Shown here one piece after another: positions 1-11,477 of a stretch of DNA of 64,000 bases (within the stretch, counting starts at the first letter, position 1; each line of letters begins with the position of its first letter). Both the position numbers and the translations under genes were made by a program. The DNA comes from Batrachochytrium dendrobatidis JAM81 (lineage: Eukaryota > Chytridiomycota > Chytridiomycetes > Rhizophydiales): contig NW_006281107.1 in NCBI RefSeq assembly GCF_000203795.2, positions 1,002,965 through 1,066,964 of the forward strand, written 5' to 3'. The notes beneath the pieces were generated by a model, which saw only the letters and a list, made by a program, of their open reading frames with translations, was not told where the DNA came from and ran no database searches.

Positions 1-42
1 TGAAGCCATGGATTGGATGTGATTCTTGCCCATAAAATTCAA

Positions 43-1048
43 ATGTCCAGTTCTGCAGATACGCCCACTGCAATACAACAACCGTCCTCATCATTAGCAA
101 AACCAAGGCTTCGTGCAGTGATAGTCAATACAAATCAAGAGGGAAATCCTGTCCTTGATTATATCAAGAATGTGCCTTGGGAATATGGCGAGACTGATGC
201 TGACTATCAGGTGGGGAAAACCACTGGTGTAATCTTTCTAAGGTTTGTTGCAGTCAGTATAACCAGTATTGGTGCCAATGGTATTTAACTTGGATTGTCA
301 TTTGATAGTCTTAAATATCATCGATTGTATCCAGAGTACATAGACACTCGTCTGCGTCAGATTGAACGCAAGTTTTATCTTCGTATCTTGATATGTGTAG
401 TTGATGTGGTAAGATGCACATTGGATGGTTTTGCAGATGACTGCATTTAAAAGGCCAGTGAGTTTAATATATTGAATAAATAGGATGATCACCAACAATC
501 CATCAAGGAGCTCACTCGCACATGCATATTTGGAAAAACCACCATGATTCTAGCATGGAGGTAACAATCATGATGAATTTATGACTAGAAATCTTGAGCT
601 GATATCTAACCAGTGAAATATATTTTAGTCGACAGGAAGCAGGCAGGTATATAGAAACATTAAAGTCATATGAAAACAAGCCGCCAGATCTAATCAAAAA
701 GCGAGTGGACGATGACTATTTCTCAAAGGTACAAGCAAAAAGTGGTTTGAAATGATAATAATACTGACTGAAATTGAAATTGAAATTGAATAGTTGACAG
801 AGGCAGTAACAGCAATCAAGTCGGTGAATAAAACAGATGCAATGACATTGGCATCCAACATTGGGGTAAGATCTCGAGTCACTAGAATGTAATGTAATAC
901 AACGCTAATATTTAGTTTCAACTAGTCATTCAAGGATATTGCACATGCAACATCAGAGGAGTTGATGTTACTTCCAGGCTTTGGAGAGCAAAAGGCAGCG
1001 AGAGTGTCGAGTGCATTCACGACAGTTTTTTGTATTGAACGAGTGTAA
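43..1048 (+). CDS. ERCC1: DNA excision repair protein ERCC1/Rad10
   Basis: This is the small subunit of the XPF-ERCC1 (Rad1-Rad10) structure-specific endonuclease, which cuts 5' of lesions in nucleotide excision repair and interstrand crosslink repair in the nucleus. Six exons join in frame: 43-242, 309-408, 484-560, 629-728, 794-865 and 926-1048, giving about 223 residues. The central domain is recognisable from GNPVLDYIKNVPWEYG through the YHRLYPEYI and MILAW segments. The C-terminal tandem helix-hairpin-helix is seen in AIKSVNKTDAMTLASNIGS and LLPGFGEQKAARV. Introns are 60-75 nt with GT-AG ends. The start at 43 is the first ATG after a stop at 1-3, but an upstream exon outside the window is possible. 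The N-terminus is short for the family. Identification rests on recalled family motifs and is strong. Confidence 0.93.
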
Positions 1049-1177
1049 TAAAGACGCGATGGATTTGTATGAAGTCATGTGACTAGAAGTGAGTTTGCCG
1101 AGCAACGTGATTGGCTCGAGCCAAATTGAAATGATCAAAATTCAAGCCATTTCAACTCTTGCTGGTGTTATTGCAAG

Positions 1178-4100
1178 ATGTTTGGATCTGTCAGAGCCAG
1201 TTTATTGAACAAAAGAACAGTTTATTCTATTCAGCCCATATCAACAAGAAGCTACTACAGACTGTTTTCTTGCACTCGTGCTATTCAAAGTGATTCTTTG
1301 ACTGCTATCGCTGTTCCCATTCATCGTAAAAGTGCTGCTGCTTACTCTACCAACACCACTGCTGAATCTACTAAAGGATCTGCTGCTATAGATAATAATT
1401 CAGATGTTAAACACTCTCATACTGGCGCTGCCATTGACGATCCCACTGAACATGATCAGGATTTTATTGTAGCCATTCCCACTGGTCCAATGGAGAATCC
1501 AAACTATCACAAAGGAACTGTTTGGTTCGACAACATCTTTCCATTCCATCTTGGTCTGCTGGATCCTCGCACCTATTGGGTCAAATACTATTCGAAAAGG
1601 TTTATTCTTCACCAACGCTGGTCTCGCTTGATCCCTCCATGGTTTCCTTCTGGTGCCGAGTTTCAGTTTAGAGAGGCTGAGCCTAACTTGAAAGAAGGTG
1701 GCCTTTATCTCAAGTTCAAGTACAAGGGCGGGACTATTGAAGAGGCCATAGAAGCTATTCAGGCTCATGTACATTCTACAGGCATTCGGTCCATCTTCAA
1801 CTTTGGTCGCATCAATGCATTCGAAGTCAAGGTATTCACCATCGTTTATTACCATTCTTGACAAGTAAATAACATTGTGTTGGTTAGGGACGTCCTTGGG
1901 TTGAAGACATGGTTTTTAGAATTCCTTCCAGACGCTTGCATGTGGAATTCCATGGTCCTGATCTATCCGTTGTATGTTTTTGCATTCTGTTCTACATCTT
2001 TATTGGCTGGTATTTTGCATTTAAACTCAATGTGCATCTAGGAACAATTGTACAGGGAGTTTCGCAGCTTTGGTCGCATCATGGATATTACCATCCAACC
2101 TTCGTCCATCAAAGATCTTCCTAGATTTGCATCAGTCGAGTTTGTGAACAAGCGATCGGCTACCAGTGCTCGTAACTGCATTCATGGCGAGTTGATTGAT
2201 GGAACCCGAGTGCATATCGGCTATGAAAAGGTCAAGAGTAGCTTTTCCTTTTGGAACTGGGCCATTTCCAATCTGCGCATATCTATCCCCATCCTGCTGG
2301 CTGTTACTGCTGCCCTGTCCTATATCGTATTTGATCCTCTAAGGGTTTTTTCGATTGTCAGTAAACTCACCGATAGGTTCAGTTTTGAAAAATACACCGA
2401 GACTGCAGGTGCTATGTGGAATGGTGCCCAATCATCTATATCCGCTTTGATTTCTGCTACTGGGTATTCCAGCATGGACAGATCTAAAATTAAAAATGTA
2501 AGATCTACTAATCAGGGCTGGGATGAGCGGGAAACTGAAGCAAAACGACTCGAGCTACACTATAAGCAGGCTCCAGAGACTTTGGTAATTGTCCATGGAC
2601 CAAAGGGTTCTGGAAAGTCGGAGCTGGTTCGTAAATCTTTGGAGCATCACAAAAAAAAGCTTTTTATTCACTGTGAGGATTTGGTTGGCCAACCCGAATA
2701 CGTCCTCATCACTCGTCTGGCTTCCCAAGTCAATTTTTTCCCGTCGTTTGGATTCATGTCTCAAATTACAACGTTTATGGATGCTATCATCACTGCCACT
2801 ACTGGTGCCAAGGCTGGTTTGGGAACAACAAAGGAAACTGAGATACGCAAGATTCTCGATTGCGTAACCAAAGCCGTAACAGACCTTACTCTAGATCAGC
2901 GCGAAGCTCGACAGAAAGTGCTAGACGAGCTGGTTGACAAGAACGATGAGTATAATCACTCATTGAGTGTTCCAGAGATTGAATATCCAGTGATTGTCAT
3001 TGACGGGTTTCTTGGCAAAGAAAATGCTCGAGGCCACTTTTTGTATGACATGATGGCCGAGGTAAGAGCTGTATTTGATGTTTTGCATGCGTCGATGTTG
3101 ACCTTGTGCGTATTATTTGATTTTTAGTGGGCTGCAGTGACGGCCACACAATACAAAGTTGCACACGTTATATTTATTAGCGACAATCCTGCTGCTGTGC
3201 GAGAGATAGGAAAAGGCAAGTACTTGTAGTGCTGAGAATAAGTTTATCAATTGGCATTGAAGCTGACTTTCAATTGCTATTCACAAACTTTAGTGATTCC
3301 CACTAAATCTGTCGAAACATTTATTCTCAATGATGCTACACCCGAGACTGCACTTGCATATGTACATCGACGACTTCCTGAGCTGGATACCAAGTCTTTA
3401 TGGCCCAGCATTGAGCCCCTTGGCGGTCGTTTGCATGACTTGGACCTTTTAATTCAAAAGATTCATGCTGGCCTAACTCCCACTGGTAAATTATTTTTGG
3501 TTGATATACTCGAGTTTTTAAAACATTCGCAAAATCTAATGTGTATGTTTCATCAAACCTGCGACCCATTTAGATGCATTTGATGATATACTGCACCGGT
3601 CAGTTACAGAGCTCCGTAAAATTGGTCTCAACGAAGAGGCAGACAAATCCAAGCACGAATGGAATGATGTTCAATTTTGGAAGATTGTGCAGATGCTGAG
3701 CAAATTTGACGAGGTAGACTGCCAATGCATGGTGTTAAACTGACTGCTCAAGACTTGCACTCGACTAAAATGTTTTAAATTGATTCTAGGTACCGTTTGA
3801 CCACTTGGTTATGCATCCCATTTTTAAAGGAGATACGCAGGCTTTGTCTCAAATGGAACGCAATGGGTTAATTACTCTTATTCATTCACATGGTCGACCT
3901 TACACCATTCGACCAGGAAAACCCATTTACAGATCTGCTTTCACCCTTATGACTCAAGACACCCGACTTGTTTCGACCATGGGAATTCTCACAGCAAAAC
4001 AGCTTATATCAGACGAAGAAAAAAAAGTGAGGGTAATGGAAGAAGAGATGTGTCAGTTGGGATTGTTACAAGCCCACGATGGAATATCTACCGCATCTTT

Positions 4101-4236
4101 TTGGACAGGTGGATCAAACCACATTCAATCTCGGATGGACTATCTTGCATCCAAGTTGGGTGATTCTGCCAAAAAGATTTCCAACTGGAACAACGAGGAG
4201 GCTCGATATAGGAAGGAACTCAAGCTGATCGAGTAG
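1178..4236 (+). CDS. YME2: Mitochondrial escape protein 2 (Yme2/Rna12)
   Basis: Yme2 is an inner mitochondrial membrane protein that in yeast helps maintain mtDNA nucleoids and limits DNA escape. Seven exons join in frame: 1178-1831, 1888-1971, 2042-3061, 3128-3215, 3294-3485, 3574-3713 and 3790-4236, giving about 874 residues, close to the yeast length. In order there is a basic Ser/Thr-rich presequence-like N-terminus, an N-terminal family block ending in WFDNIFPFHLGLLDPR, and an RRM-like domain (about 210-300). A single membrane segment follows (about 325-350), then a P-loop ATPase domain with GPKGSGKS near residue 432 and a Walker-B-like VIVIDGF near 562. The fourth intron (3216-3293) appears to be GC-AG with donor AG/GCAAGT. 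It is required to reach the next coding block in frame. The gene lies 130 bp after ERCC1 on the same strand and is convergent with the SH3 gene. Confidence 0.92.
3216..3293 (+). other. GC-AG intron in YME2
   Basis: The exon ends in GGA AAA G and is followed by GCAAGT instead of GTAAGT. The acceptor is ACTTTAG. Splicing here joins the codons for GK and VIPTKSVETF without a frame break, whereas no GT donor nearby does so. A GC donor with an otherwise perfect consensus is the usual form of this minor intron class. Confidence 0.75.
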
Positions 4237-4307
4237 AAACCCTAGTTGACATGATTACACATTTGTATTGAAAAGCAAAATAAAAACATTCAATTTATTC
4301 TCAAATA

Positions 4308-6206
4308 TCATGCATTTGAGTTTGGAGTGTATGCTACTACAAATGCAACAGGAATCCATCCTCTTGAAGAGATTGTACCTGTATCTTGATGGTTTGCAAT
4401 CACAGTTGGTTTTAGTGTGTGTTTATCCACTAATGTTCCATACAGCCACGTCTCTTGTCGTTTCCTAATCACCATCACATCGCCTTTTTGAAATGACATT
4501 TCCTTTGCAGTTCTGGCCTTGTAATCATACTTGGCCATGACACACTTTACAGTGGGTTTGTCAGGGTTAGGAGTTTCAACAGTCTGTACAGGTTTGACAG
4601 GTACTACTGAAGACAAAACGGATTTGGACACACTGTTGGCATCCACCACTGACGCAACAAAAGAATGGATTTCAGTTGGTTGATGTACAACCACATTAAG
4701 CGATCGCTGAGAAGATAAATGATCCACAGGCGTAACTTGATTGACAGGAACGTTGCTTAGAATATGTTGAGCAATGATTCGAGTATGCGAAGATGTAGCA
4801 GTAATGGGTGTATTGAGTTGAGCTAGTGAGTCTGTTGACGGGTCTGCTGATGAGTCTGTTGACAAGTCTAATGGATGTTTTACTTGTGTTATGACTTTAT
4901 CATAGAGAGTGTGCAGATCTGGCTTTGAGCTAGACGTGACTGTTGGCCAAATAGACTCTGCTTTTTTGTCCGACTTGGAAATTCCATTCGAATCAGTGAC
5001 CACATCTGAACTCTTATTGGGTTGTACAAACCGCACATGTCGTTTCTCCTTTTCGTTCGACTTGGTTTTTGGTTTCTTGAGTGATGAGGTCCGGATGAGT
5101 TTTTGAATAGATGATTTAGGAGATATGGGTGAGAGTGTTTGCGAAGGCATATGAAGAGATGGAGATTCAAGAGCTGTGTTGGGCTGCGTTGAGGGTAGAC
5201 GTGGGAGTGAATAGTACTGGTCTGGGGTACTTGTATAACCGCATGAACCAGATATTTCACTTGATGCATCTGCGAATGGCGAAAGTATGGCTGAAGCACT
5301 TGCGTTTGTAGGAGCCTTTATAGCAATAGGATGCAAACGTATTGGGTGGTTTAATGTACTGGTGGAAACAGTCGCGGATGGGTGGTCATTGTGCGTGTCT
5401 GGAGAACAATCGGCAATGTAAGCTGGGAGAGTGATGGTAGGTGCAGGAGTCGAGCTGGATAGTGTTTCTTTGGATAATGTCGGATTGCTCGGACCATGGT
5501 TGACAGTGTGTTGAATCTGTGCATTATCCAAGCTAGTGGGACTATCGGTGTTCCTAGCAAGACACTCATGAAAATGCCTCCATTCTTCGAGTGTAGTAGG
5601 CTTTCCATTGTGATACTCGTGCGATATTTTGAGGCCAATAATAGCACTATCGTTGCTAGAGCTGCTAGTTGCACTGGTTGGTGTGGTGTTTGAGATGAGC
5701 GGGTGCTCGTTCGTGTCTTTGCCACCTGCCGTATTGCCACTAGCAATGCTTTGACTGTTGAAAGTGGAGACCAAGAGCGGGTTGGGTGCATTAAACAGAC
5801 CAGTCGATCGCTTGAGTATTCTGTTGCTTTTGAAGCCATGTTGAGTCAACATGGCACTATCAGTGTCATGGAGTGGGTTCATGCTCTCCATGCCATATTC
5901 TGCCGATCCAACCTTGAGGATCTTGACACAACTGGCATACGTCTCGGTCTGTAAAGCCAGAACACCTTCGTGCACATCAAGTAGTGAGTCGTAGCTGCCA
6001 CCACAAACTAATTCACATACGTTTTGAATGTTGATTGCCAAAAGTTCAAATGGTGGTGCTAAAAGAGCCGTTTTTTCGCTCAATTGAAGAGCTTGACAAA
6101 GAGCTTGAAGGGATGTTGTCAAGGATTCGGTATGAGCTGTAAAACGGCTCATGCGTTCAGTTGGTACTCGAGACAATGATGTGGTTGATGCAATCAATTC
6201 TACCAT
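4308..6206 (-). CDS. SH3-domain protein, long disordered linker
   Basis: A single-exon reading frame of 632 residues. The C-terminal 80 residues form an SH3 domain: AKYDYKARTAKEMSFQKGD is the ALYDY/RT-loop region, ETWLYG carries the binding-groove Trp, and GWIPVAFV gives the last strand with the conserved Pro. The first ~110 residues look helical with no obvious family (TESLTTSLQALCQALQLSEK). About 110-540 is Ser/Thr/Pro-rich and low complexity, with basic patches around the SSLKKPKTKSNEKEKR stretch. Such architecture is typical of actin, endocytosis or polarity adaptors that bind proline-rich ligands, but the specific partner cannot be told. The start ATG at 6206 is the first in frame. The 3' end is 71 bp from the convergent YME2 stop. 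Confidence 0.85.
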   Translation of the reverse strand: MVELIASTTSLSRVPTERMSRFTAHTESLTTSLQALCQALQLSEKTALLAPPFELLAINIQNVCELVCGGSYDSLLDVHEGVLALQTETYASCVKILKVGSAEYGMESMNPLHDTDSAMLTQHGFKSNRILKRSTGLFNAPNPLLVSTFNSQSIASGNTAGGKDTNEHPLISNTTPTSATSSSSNDSAIIGLKISHEYHNGKPTTLEEWRHFHECLARNTDSPTSLDNAQIQHTVNHGPSNPTLSKETLSSSTPAPTITLPAYIADCSPDTHNDHPSATVSTSTLNHPIRLHPIAIKAPTNASASAILSPFADASSEISGSCGYTSTPDQYYSLPRLPSTQPNTALESPSLHMPSQTLSPISPKSSIQKLIRTSSLKKPKTKSNEKEKRHVRFVQPNKSSDVVTDSNGISKSDKKAESIWPTVTSSSKPDLHTLYDKVITQVKHPLDLSTDSSADPSTDSLAQLNTPITATSSHTRIIAQHILSNVPVNQVTPVDHLSSQRSLNVVVHQPTEIHSFVASVVDANSVSKSVLSSVVPVKPVQTVETPNPDKPTVKCVMAKYDYKARTAKEMSFQKGDVMVIRKRQETWLYGTLVDKHTLKPTVIANHQDTGTISSRGWIPVAFVVAYTPNSNA

Positions 6207-6501
6207 GGTAGATGATATTTTAAAAGATGAGGTTATTTATCAGTTTCAATGATTGACTTGTAGGAAAGTTGTAGGATTGAAATAGATTCAATGTCAATAC
6301 AACCGGGTTCTATGTAAAAAAGTATTTGATTCTAAATCAAACTTTGATATGAACCGTATTTATGTAAAATGGAACTCTCGTGTCGATTGCCTCTTTGGGA
6401 TAAACAATGGTTAAATATTTGTTGTACTTGTCAGAAATCGACTTTTGATAAGCATGTTTAGTTTTTGAATAGACACAGCAACATCGTATGATACAAGCTA
6501 T

Positions 6502-6786
6502 CTATTTTTCCATTCTTGGCATACTCACACATTTGCAATCATCAAGTTTGGGTACTGTTTTCAATTAGACTCGTATGTTGTATTCTAAATCTCGCATACG
6601 ATCGCGCTCTAGCTCAACAGTGGTTGTACGCATCAGTAACGCAGTTGTTTGCATGTCAATCGCCACAAATACTAGTCGACTAAAGAGTTTAAAGACACAA
6701 TAGTTCATTACATTAACAATGATCATGAGACTGGTTGTTTATTATACTGTAATACCCTTATTTAGCGTTCCATTTTACATGAATAC
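6502..6786 (-). repeat. Left arm of inverted repeat flanking NADK-CA block
   Basis: About 285 bp that is the reverse complement of 10834-11120, with only a few mismatches and small indels by eye. It includes a GATCGCGCTC-type palindromic core and ends in the TTTACATGAATAC boundary. Shorter, more diverged relatives occur near 13310-13560, 23340-23540, 25700-25750 and 51780-51850, so it belongs to a dispersed family. The rest of 6207-6987 shows no gene. Confidence 0.85.
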
Positions 6787-6987
6787 AACTGCAATTTTAA
6801 ATGGATAATCTCATTTAATCTGTCCAACATTGGCAGTTGTGGCATTTCATTGACACATGCCATTGTATTTGGTTTTGTAAACTAAAGTGCCACAAGTTTA
6901 GGGTGATCAAAGCCAATAGTTTAATATTGGACATGCATGCTAAAATAGATTCAGTTTTAAACATTGTATTGTACATGAATAAACGTA

Positions 6988-9063
6988 TTATGTAAATGAA
7001 AGTTTTTTTTGTCGATCCCGCTTATTCCATGCCAGACATTCTTCAAGACCATGAAACCAGTCAATGCTCTGATCACTCCAGCATACAGTTGGAACGGCAT
7101 ACTGACTAGCGCATACGCGGATCGAGTCGCCAGGTTGAAGTTGAACTCGATGTCGACCATCGAATGAAACCCATGCCGTAGCTCTTGAATCTTTTGGTAC
7201 CACAATCTTGACATCCATGGTGTCTGGTAAAATCATGGGTCGAAACGAAAGCGTGTGCGGACAGATGGGTGTAACAAGAATCGCAGACACGTCTGGATGA
7301 ACAACAGATCCACCAGCCGAGAGAGAATACGCAGTTGATCCAGTTGGTGTAGCAATCACTAATCCATCCGCCTGAACAGTCGTCAAATGGTTTTCATCGC
7401 CATACAACTCTAGCTGGCTAAGGTAAGGCGACGGACCACGATCGACAACCATATCGTTAAGAATATGATACACACAACCATTGTCAGGCATCTGACTGCC
7501 ATCTGCACGTGGTTTACGAATAATGGTGCATGCAAACCGCATTCGAAAGTTCATGCGCATGCCAGCTTCATTATTATCAAGAACCCGTTGGATGGCTGTT
7601 TTGAGGCTGCTATGAGGAAACACAGTCAAGAAACCCAAACTACCTAAATTGAATGGAATAATTGGAGGCACGTTTTGTTGAAATAGCCATGCTGCATACA
7701 ATACTGTTCCATCTCCACCTAGAGTTACTATAAAATCAATCGAGTTGGATTGCGAAGATGTGCAAAACTCTTGGGTCCAAAATCGAAGATTGGTTAGATC
7801 GTATTTGAAAGTTGGCTCGCTAGATTTGGTTTCCTCTAATGATTGATCAAACAACTCTTGCTGAACAAATCTAAAATGCATGGTGTTAAGCTTGAATGTA
7901 TGATTCAGTTTGTAAACGTCTGACCACAAAATGATACATACACTGTGATGCCAGTGGCAATAAGCCATTGCGCAGCATTGTAAGTAAGCTGAACCAGTTC
8001 AGGATCGTGTAATTTTGTAACAATCATGACGGTTCTTGGTGGAGATTCCCACCGCATATAAGCCATGCCTGTTTACCATATTAGAGATATCAAAATTAGA
8101 ACATCATTCTCAACGCAAGGAATTGATACTGACAGAGCGCATGATCTACTTGCCAATCTTTTTGGCAATTTCACGCAATCCAACCGCAGTCTTTGCCAAA
8201 GTGATATGGTTAGACAGCCGACGACGACGCTTTGCACGCTGAGGATTCTCCAGTCCTGAATCTGGTGTGGATTTCCCAGACTCACTCACACTCTTCATTT
8301 TCTCTTTATGCTGCTTGGGTTGCGGTTGTGCATGGCGACAATGCAGTTCTCTTGTAGATTCGCAATCACAGCCAAGACGTAAAGAGTTTTGTGGGGGCTG
8401 TAAGTCGGTTAACAAGGATGGATCTGAAACCAATTTAGGGCTGGGGTTATCCGACAGATGGGAAGCCACTTGCTCGAGTGGAGTAATGGGCACCAATGCA
8501 GTCATGGGAGTGACGACTGTAGGTAGAGACTTTGCACTTTGTAAACCAAGGCCGTTGCCATACTTTTTCAATTGGCAATGCTGGTCCAATATCTGCTTTT
8601 GTGGATCCATAGGCGTCGCGCATTCTAAATGGTATAGAATGGATTGTAGTTTAGATGATAACGGAGAGGGTGAAGGCAGCTGCTGTTGCTGAGATGACTG
8701 GATGTTGTCAATGTCCAACCAATCTCTATCTCTGCCACAACAAGTGGATTCAAATGTCTGTACATTAGCCATGAATTGAGTTTGTGATGTACAGAGTTGG
8801 GTTAGAATGGGTTGATGTTGACTGAATTTAGATTGATGCTTTGTAGTAGTATGCAACGTTTGGACAGACAAAACTGGCTGTTTTTCAGTATCTGGAATAG
8901 TCAGTGGGTCAGTGCTCACTAATGGATCTGATGGTAATAAAGGTATCGAATGGGGTATAAGCGATAATACAATATCAAGCTGCTCTACTGGGCTTGTAGG
9001 AATGACAGCTGTTTGTGGTTTCAATTCTGTCCCGTTAGTATATTTGCTGTTCTGATGCATCAT
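6988..9063 (-). CDS. NAD kinase (ATP-NAD kinase, Utr1/Pos5 type)
   Basis: The enzyme phosphorylates NAD(H) to NADP(H) and supplies reducing power for biosynthesis and oxidative defence. On the minus strand three exons are inferred: 9063-8154, 8068-7942 and 7870-6988, in all about 639 residues. Residues 1-280 are poorly conserved and Ser/Pro/Gln-rich. The family block begins at LSNHITLAKTAVGLREIAKK. Exon 2 encodes PPRTVMIVTKLHDPELVQL. The catalytic GGDGTVLYAAWLFQ motif, FNLGSLGFLTVF, and the TPTGSTAYSLSAGGSVVHP block that binds NAD are all intact. The first intron (8153-8069) seems to use a GC donor (G/GCAAGT), because that alone restores frame into exon 2. The second intron is an ordinary GTATGT...TTTTAG. 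The start is the first of two adjacent ATGs. Confidence 0.92.
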
Positions 9064-9559
9064 AACTAAACGCCTATTTATAATAATAAAAATAGACAAC
9101 CCATCTAATATTGAAGCAGGTCAAAGTGGTGGCTTAATTCTTCAAGTGGCGACTTTGGTTTCGTGTTTATAACTAGTATTTTCATCATTTTCAATATGAT
9201 CATTCTTGGTAAACATGTTTTATATAGCAATGACCACTTGGACATACAACTATGCCATCATCGTTTGTGTTGTGATATATCATAACAGTTTGTAATACAA
9301 TCCATGTATTTTAAACATCAACCTATGAAACCTAAGCGCTATTGTTGGTTGTCAGGGTTGATTTGTAAATCAATCAGCCTCTATTGCTACGCCATGTTTG
9401 CATTTGATGTAAACAGAATTCAAGTAAAAATAAACTTTAATTCAACTGCGTGGTCAAAATAGCTGAATCAGCAATTTCCATCCTACTCATTTATCCCCTT
9501 CCGTTTTAGAGCTGCAAAAGAGTCAACGAGATCCAATCAAACTAGACTGACCCTGCTTT
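9064..9559. other. Intergenic between carbonic anhydrase 3' end and NAD kinase start
   Basis: About 500 bp of AT-rich DNA with no supported reading frame. It should hold the NAD kinase promoter (minus strand) and the carbonic anhydrase polyadenylation region. No clear TATA box or repeat was recognised. Confidence 0.5.
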
Positions 9560-10797
9560 TCACGGAACAGGGTGTTTTTTGTTGGCAAACGTCTTGGCAA
9601 GTTTGATGTCTAAACCTTCCTGCGAGTCAACAATCAGACCAAGATCACGAATGCATCCATCTGATAATCTATAGCACCAACCGTGAACAGTCAAGGGTTG
9701 TCCTCGCTCCCAGGCAGTACGAACAATACTAGTACTAGTGACTTTGGCCAAACTATTAAGAGTATTGAGCTCACACATTATATCCGAACGCTCGCTCTCG
9801 GTAGGCAACGCAGAAATAACATCAATGTGCTGTTGGTAAACATCTTTAACCTGTTGTAGCCAATTGTCAATTAGACCAAATCGTTTACTACTCATTGCCG
9901 CAAGTACACCTCCACACGAATAGTGTCCTAAAGATTGTATGTACATGCATGATTGAAATTAAGTTAACCCCAACATTCCATCACATGAGCGACCCGCTGT
10001 CTCGTCAAAAAATCACTCATTAACCACATGATTAATAAAGATTACTCTGGCAATAGGTTGATGACGGCAAGAAAAGGAATAGAAAGCTAAAGGGTCGTCT
10101 AATTTGGACACTAGAGACTGGTTCAAATCTCATTGAATCGTATCAAACGTAGACTGCATTTTTAGAACGTATTGGGCATATACGCCTCATGGCTAACTGA
10201 TGCAAGTCTTTAAACGACATACTCTAATTGATCGGCACCCTAACAGAGGTTGCTGGAGGATATATACAATCAGTCGGTATAACTTACCACAAACAACAAT
10301 ATGACGCACCATCAGCACTTCAACAGCGTATTGCAAAACAGATAGAAAACTCAGATCAGAAGGCACGACGACGTTGGCAATATTACGGTGAACAAAAGCA
10401 TCTCCTGGTCCAAGTTGCACTGCATTTATACATCATTCACAATTGCAAAGTATACCAGTAAATATGCATGTATAGATAAACTAGAAGATACTTGGCTTGC
10501 GTTCATTTACAGGTACCATACACAGCTGGTATGGATATATCATGCTTTAGTAAATGCCATCAACTTACAAATCTCTGTAGGAGGAACTCGACTGTCTGAG
10601 CATCCAATCCAAAGAATGTCTGGCTGCTGGCCTTGAGCAAGAAGCTGAAAAAATTCTGGCTTGGCTTCAACCTGTGCTTTGGCCCACAAACGATTGTTTT
10701 CAAGTAGCTGAGATACAGCTATTGGCTCAGGGTGCCCATTAATTGTGGAAACTACTGTCATATGGTCTTCAGAGATAAGTGGGTCAGGAAGAGTCAT
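9560..10797 (-). CDS. Beta-class carbonic anhydrase
   Basis: The enzyme interconverts CO2 and bicarbonate using a zinc ion. It feeds carboxylases and, in fungi, CO2 sensing. Three exons on the minus strand join in frame: 10797-10569, 10419-10288 and 9927-9560, about 242 residues, normal for the class. Zinc-ligand motifs are complete: CSDSR in [14 protein letters not shown], the His in GHYSCGG, and the Cys three residues after it. [13 protein letters not shown] is the conserved block after the first ligand. The second intron (about 360 nt) is unusually long for this window. The frame stays open upstream of the ATG for about 15 plausible codons and then enters the inverted-repeat arm, so the original N-terminus may have been changed by that repeat. 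Confidence 0.92.
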
Positions 10798-10833
10798 TTG
10801 GAAATGTGTAAGTTGAGTTGCTAATGCACGGTC

Positions 10834-11120
10834 GTATTCATGTAAAATGGAACGCTAAATAAGGGTATTACAGTATAATAAACAACCAGTCTCATGATCA
10901 TTGTTAATGTAATGAACTATAGTGTCTTTAAACTCTTTAGTCGACTAGTATTTGTGGCGATTGACATGCAAACAACTGCGTTACTGATGCGTACAACCAC
11001 TGTTGAGCTAGAGCGCGATCGTATGCGAGATTTAGGATACAACATACGAGTCTAATTGAAAACAGTACCCAAACTTGATGATTGAAAATGTGTGAGTATG
11101 CCAAGAATGGAAAATGGGTA
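10834..11120 (+). repeat. Right arm of inverted repeat flanking NADK-CA block
   Basis: Reverse complement of 6502-6786. It begins only 37 bp upstream of the carbonic anhydrase ATG, so it must contain or replace that gene's promoter. Together the arms enclose about 4.05 kb with two minus-strand genes. Confidence 0.85.
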
Positions 11121-11477
11121 GTTTCAGCTCAAGACTATAGTTGGATTAAAAACAAGTATACTGACAAACATACTAAATGCATTTCCATCGAATATCGTGT
11201 TTTTGATGGCATACTATGAGCGAAATTCGCGTCGATCGATCCAATGGTTGTTGAAAATGGGTTGATGGCTTGTTCATGAGGAATGTCTTGAATAGATACG
11301 ATCCAAGCATATTCTAACCTTGATGTATAACCAACATTTGGAGTTGCTTGTCAAGATGAGATGTGATATTGGCTGTTTACAAAGAACTAGCCACAAGGGA
11401 TATCAGTCCATCACCATACAATCTACTCGTGCTATAGTTGCGACTACTGCCAATAGAAGCTGGATACATCATCGTAA
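11121..11477. other. Intergenic, nothing recognised
   Basis: AT-rich DNA between the repeat arm and the first recognisable block of the malonyl-CoA decarboxylase relic. An open frame at 11320-11637 crosses into the relic in a different frame from the better coding sense and is not supported as a gene of its own. Confidence 0.4.

Noticed and set aside
4889..5839. Long alternative frames within the SH3 gene.
   Set aside because: They are overlaps of the 632-codon SH3 frame and show no family motifs.
10088..10150. GGTTCAAATCT resembles a tRNA B box with a possible anticodon hairpin upstream.
   Set aside because: No acceptor or T stem can be paired and the A box is missing; it lies inside the long carbonic anhydrase intron.
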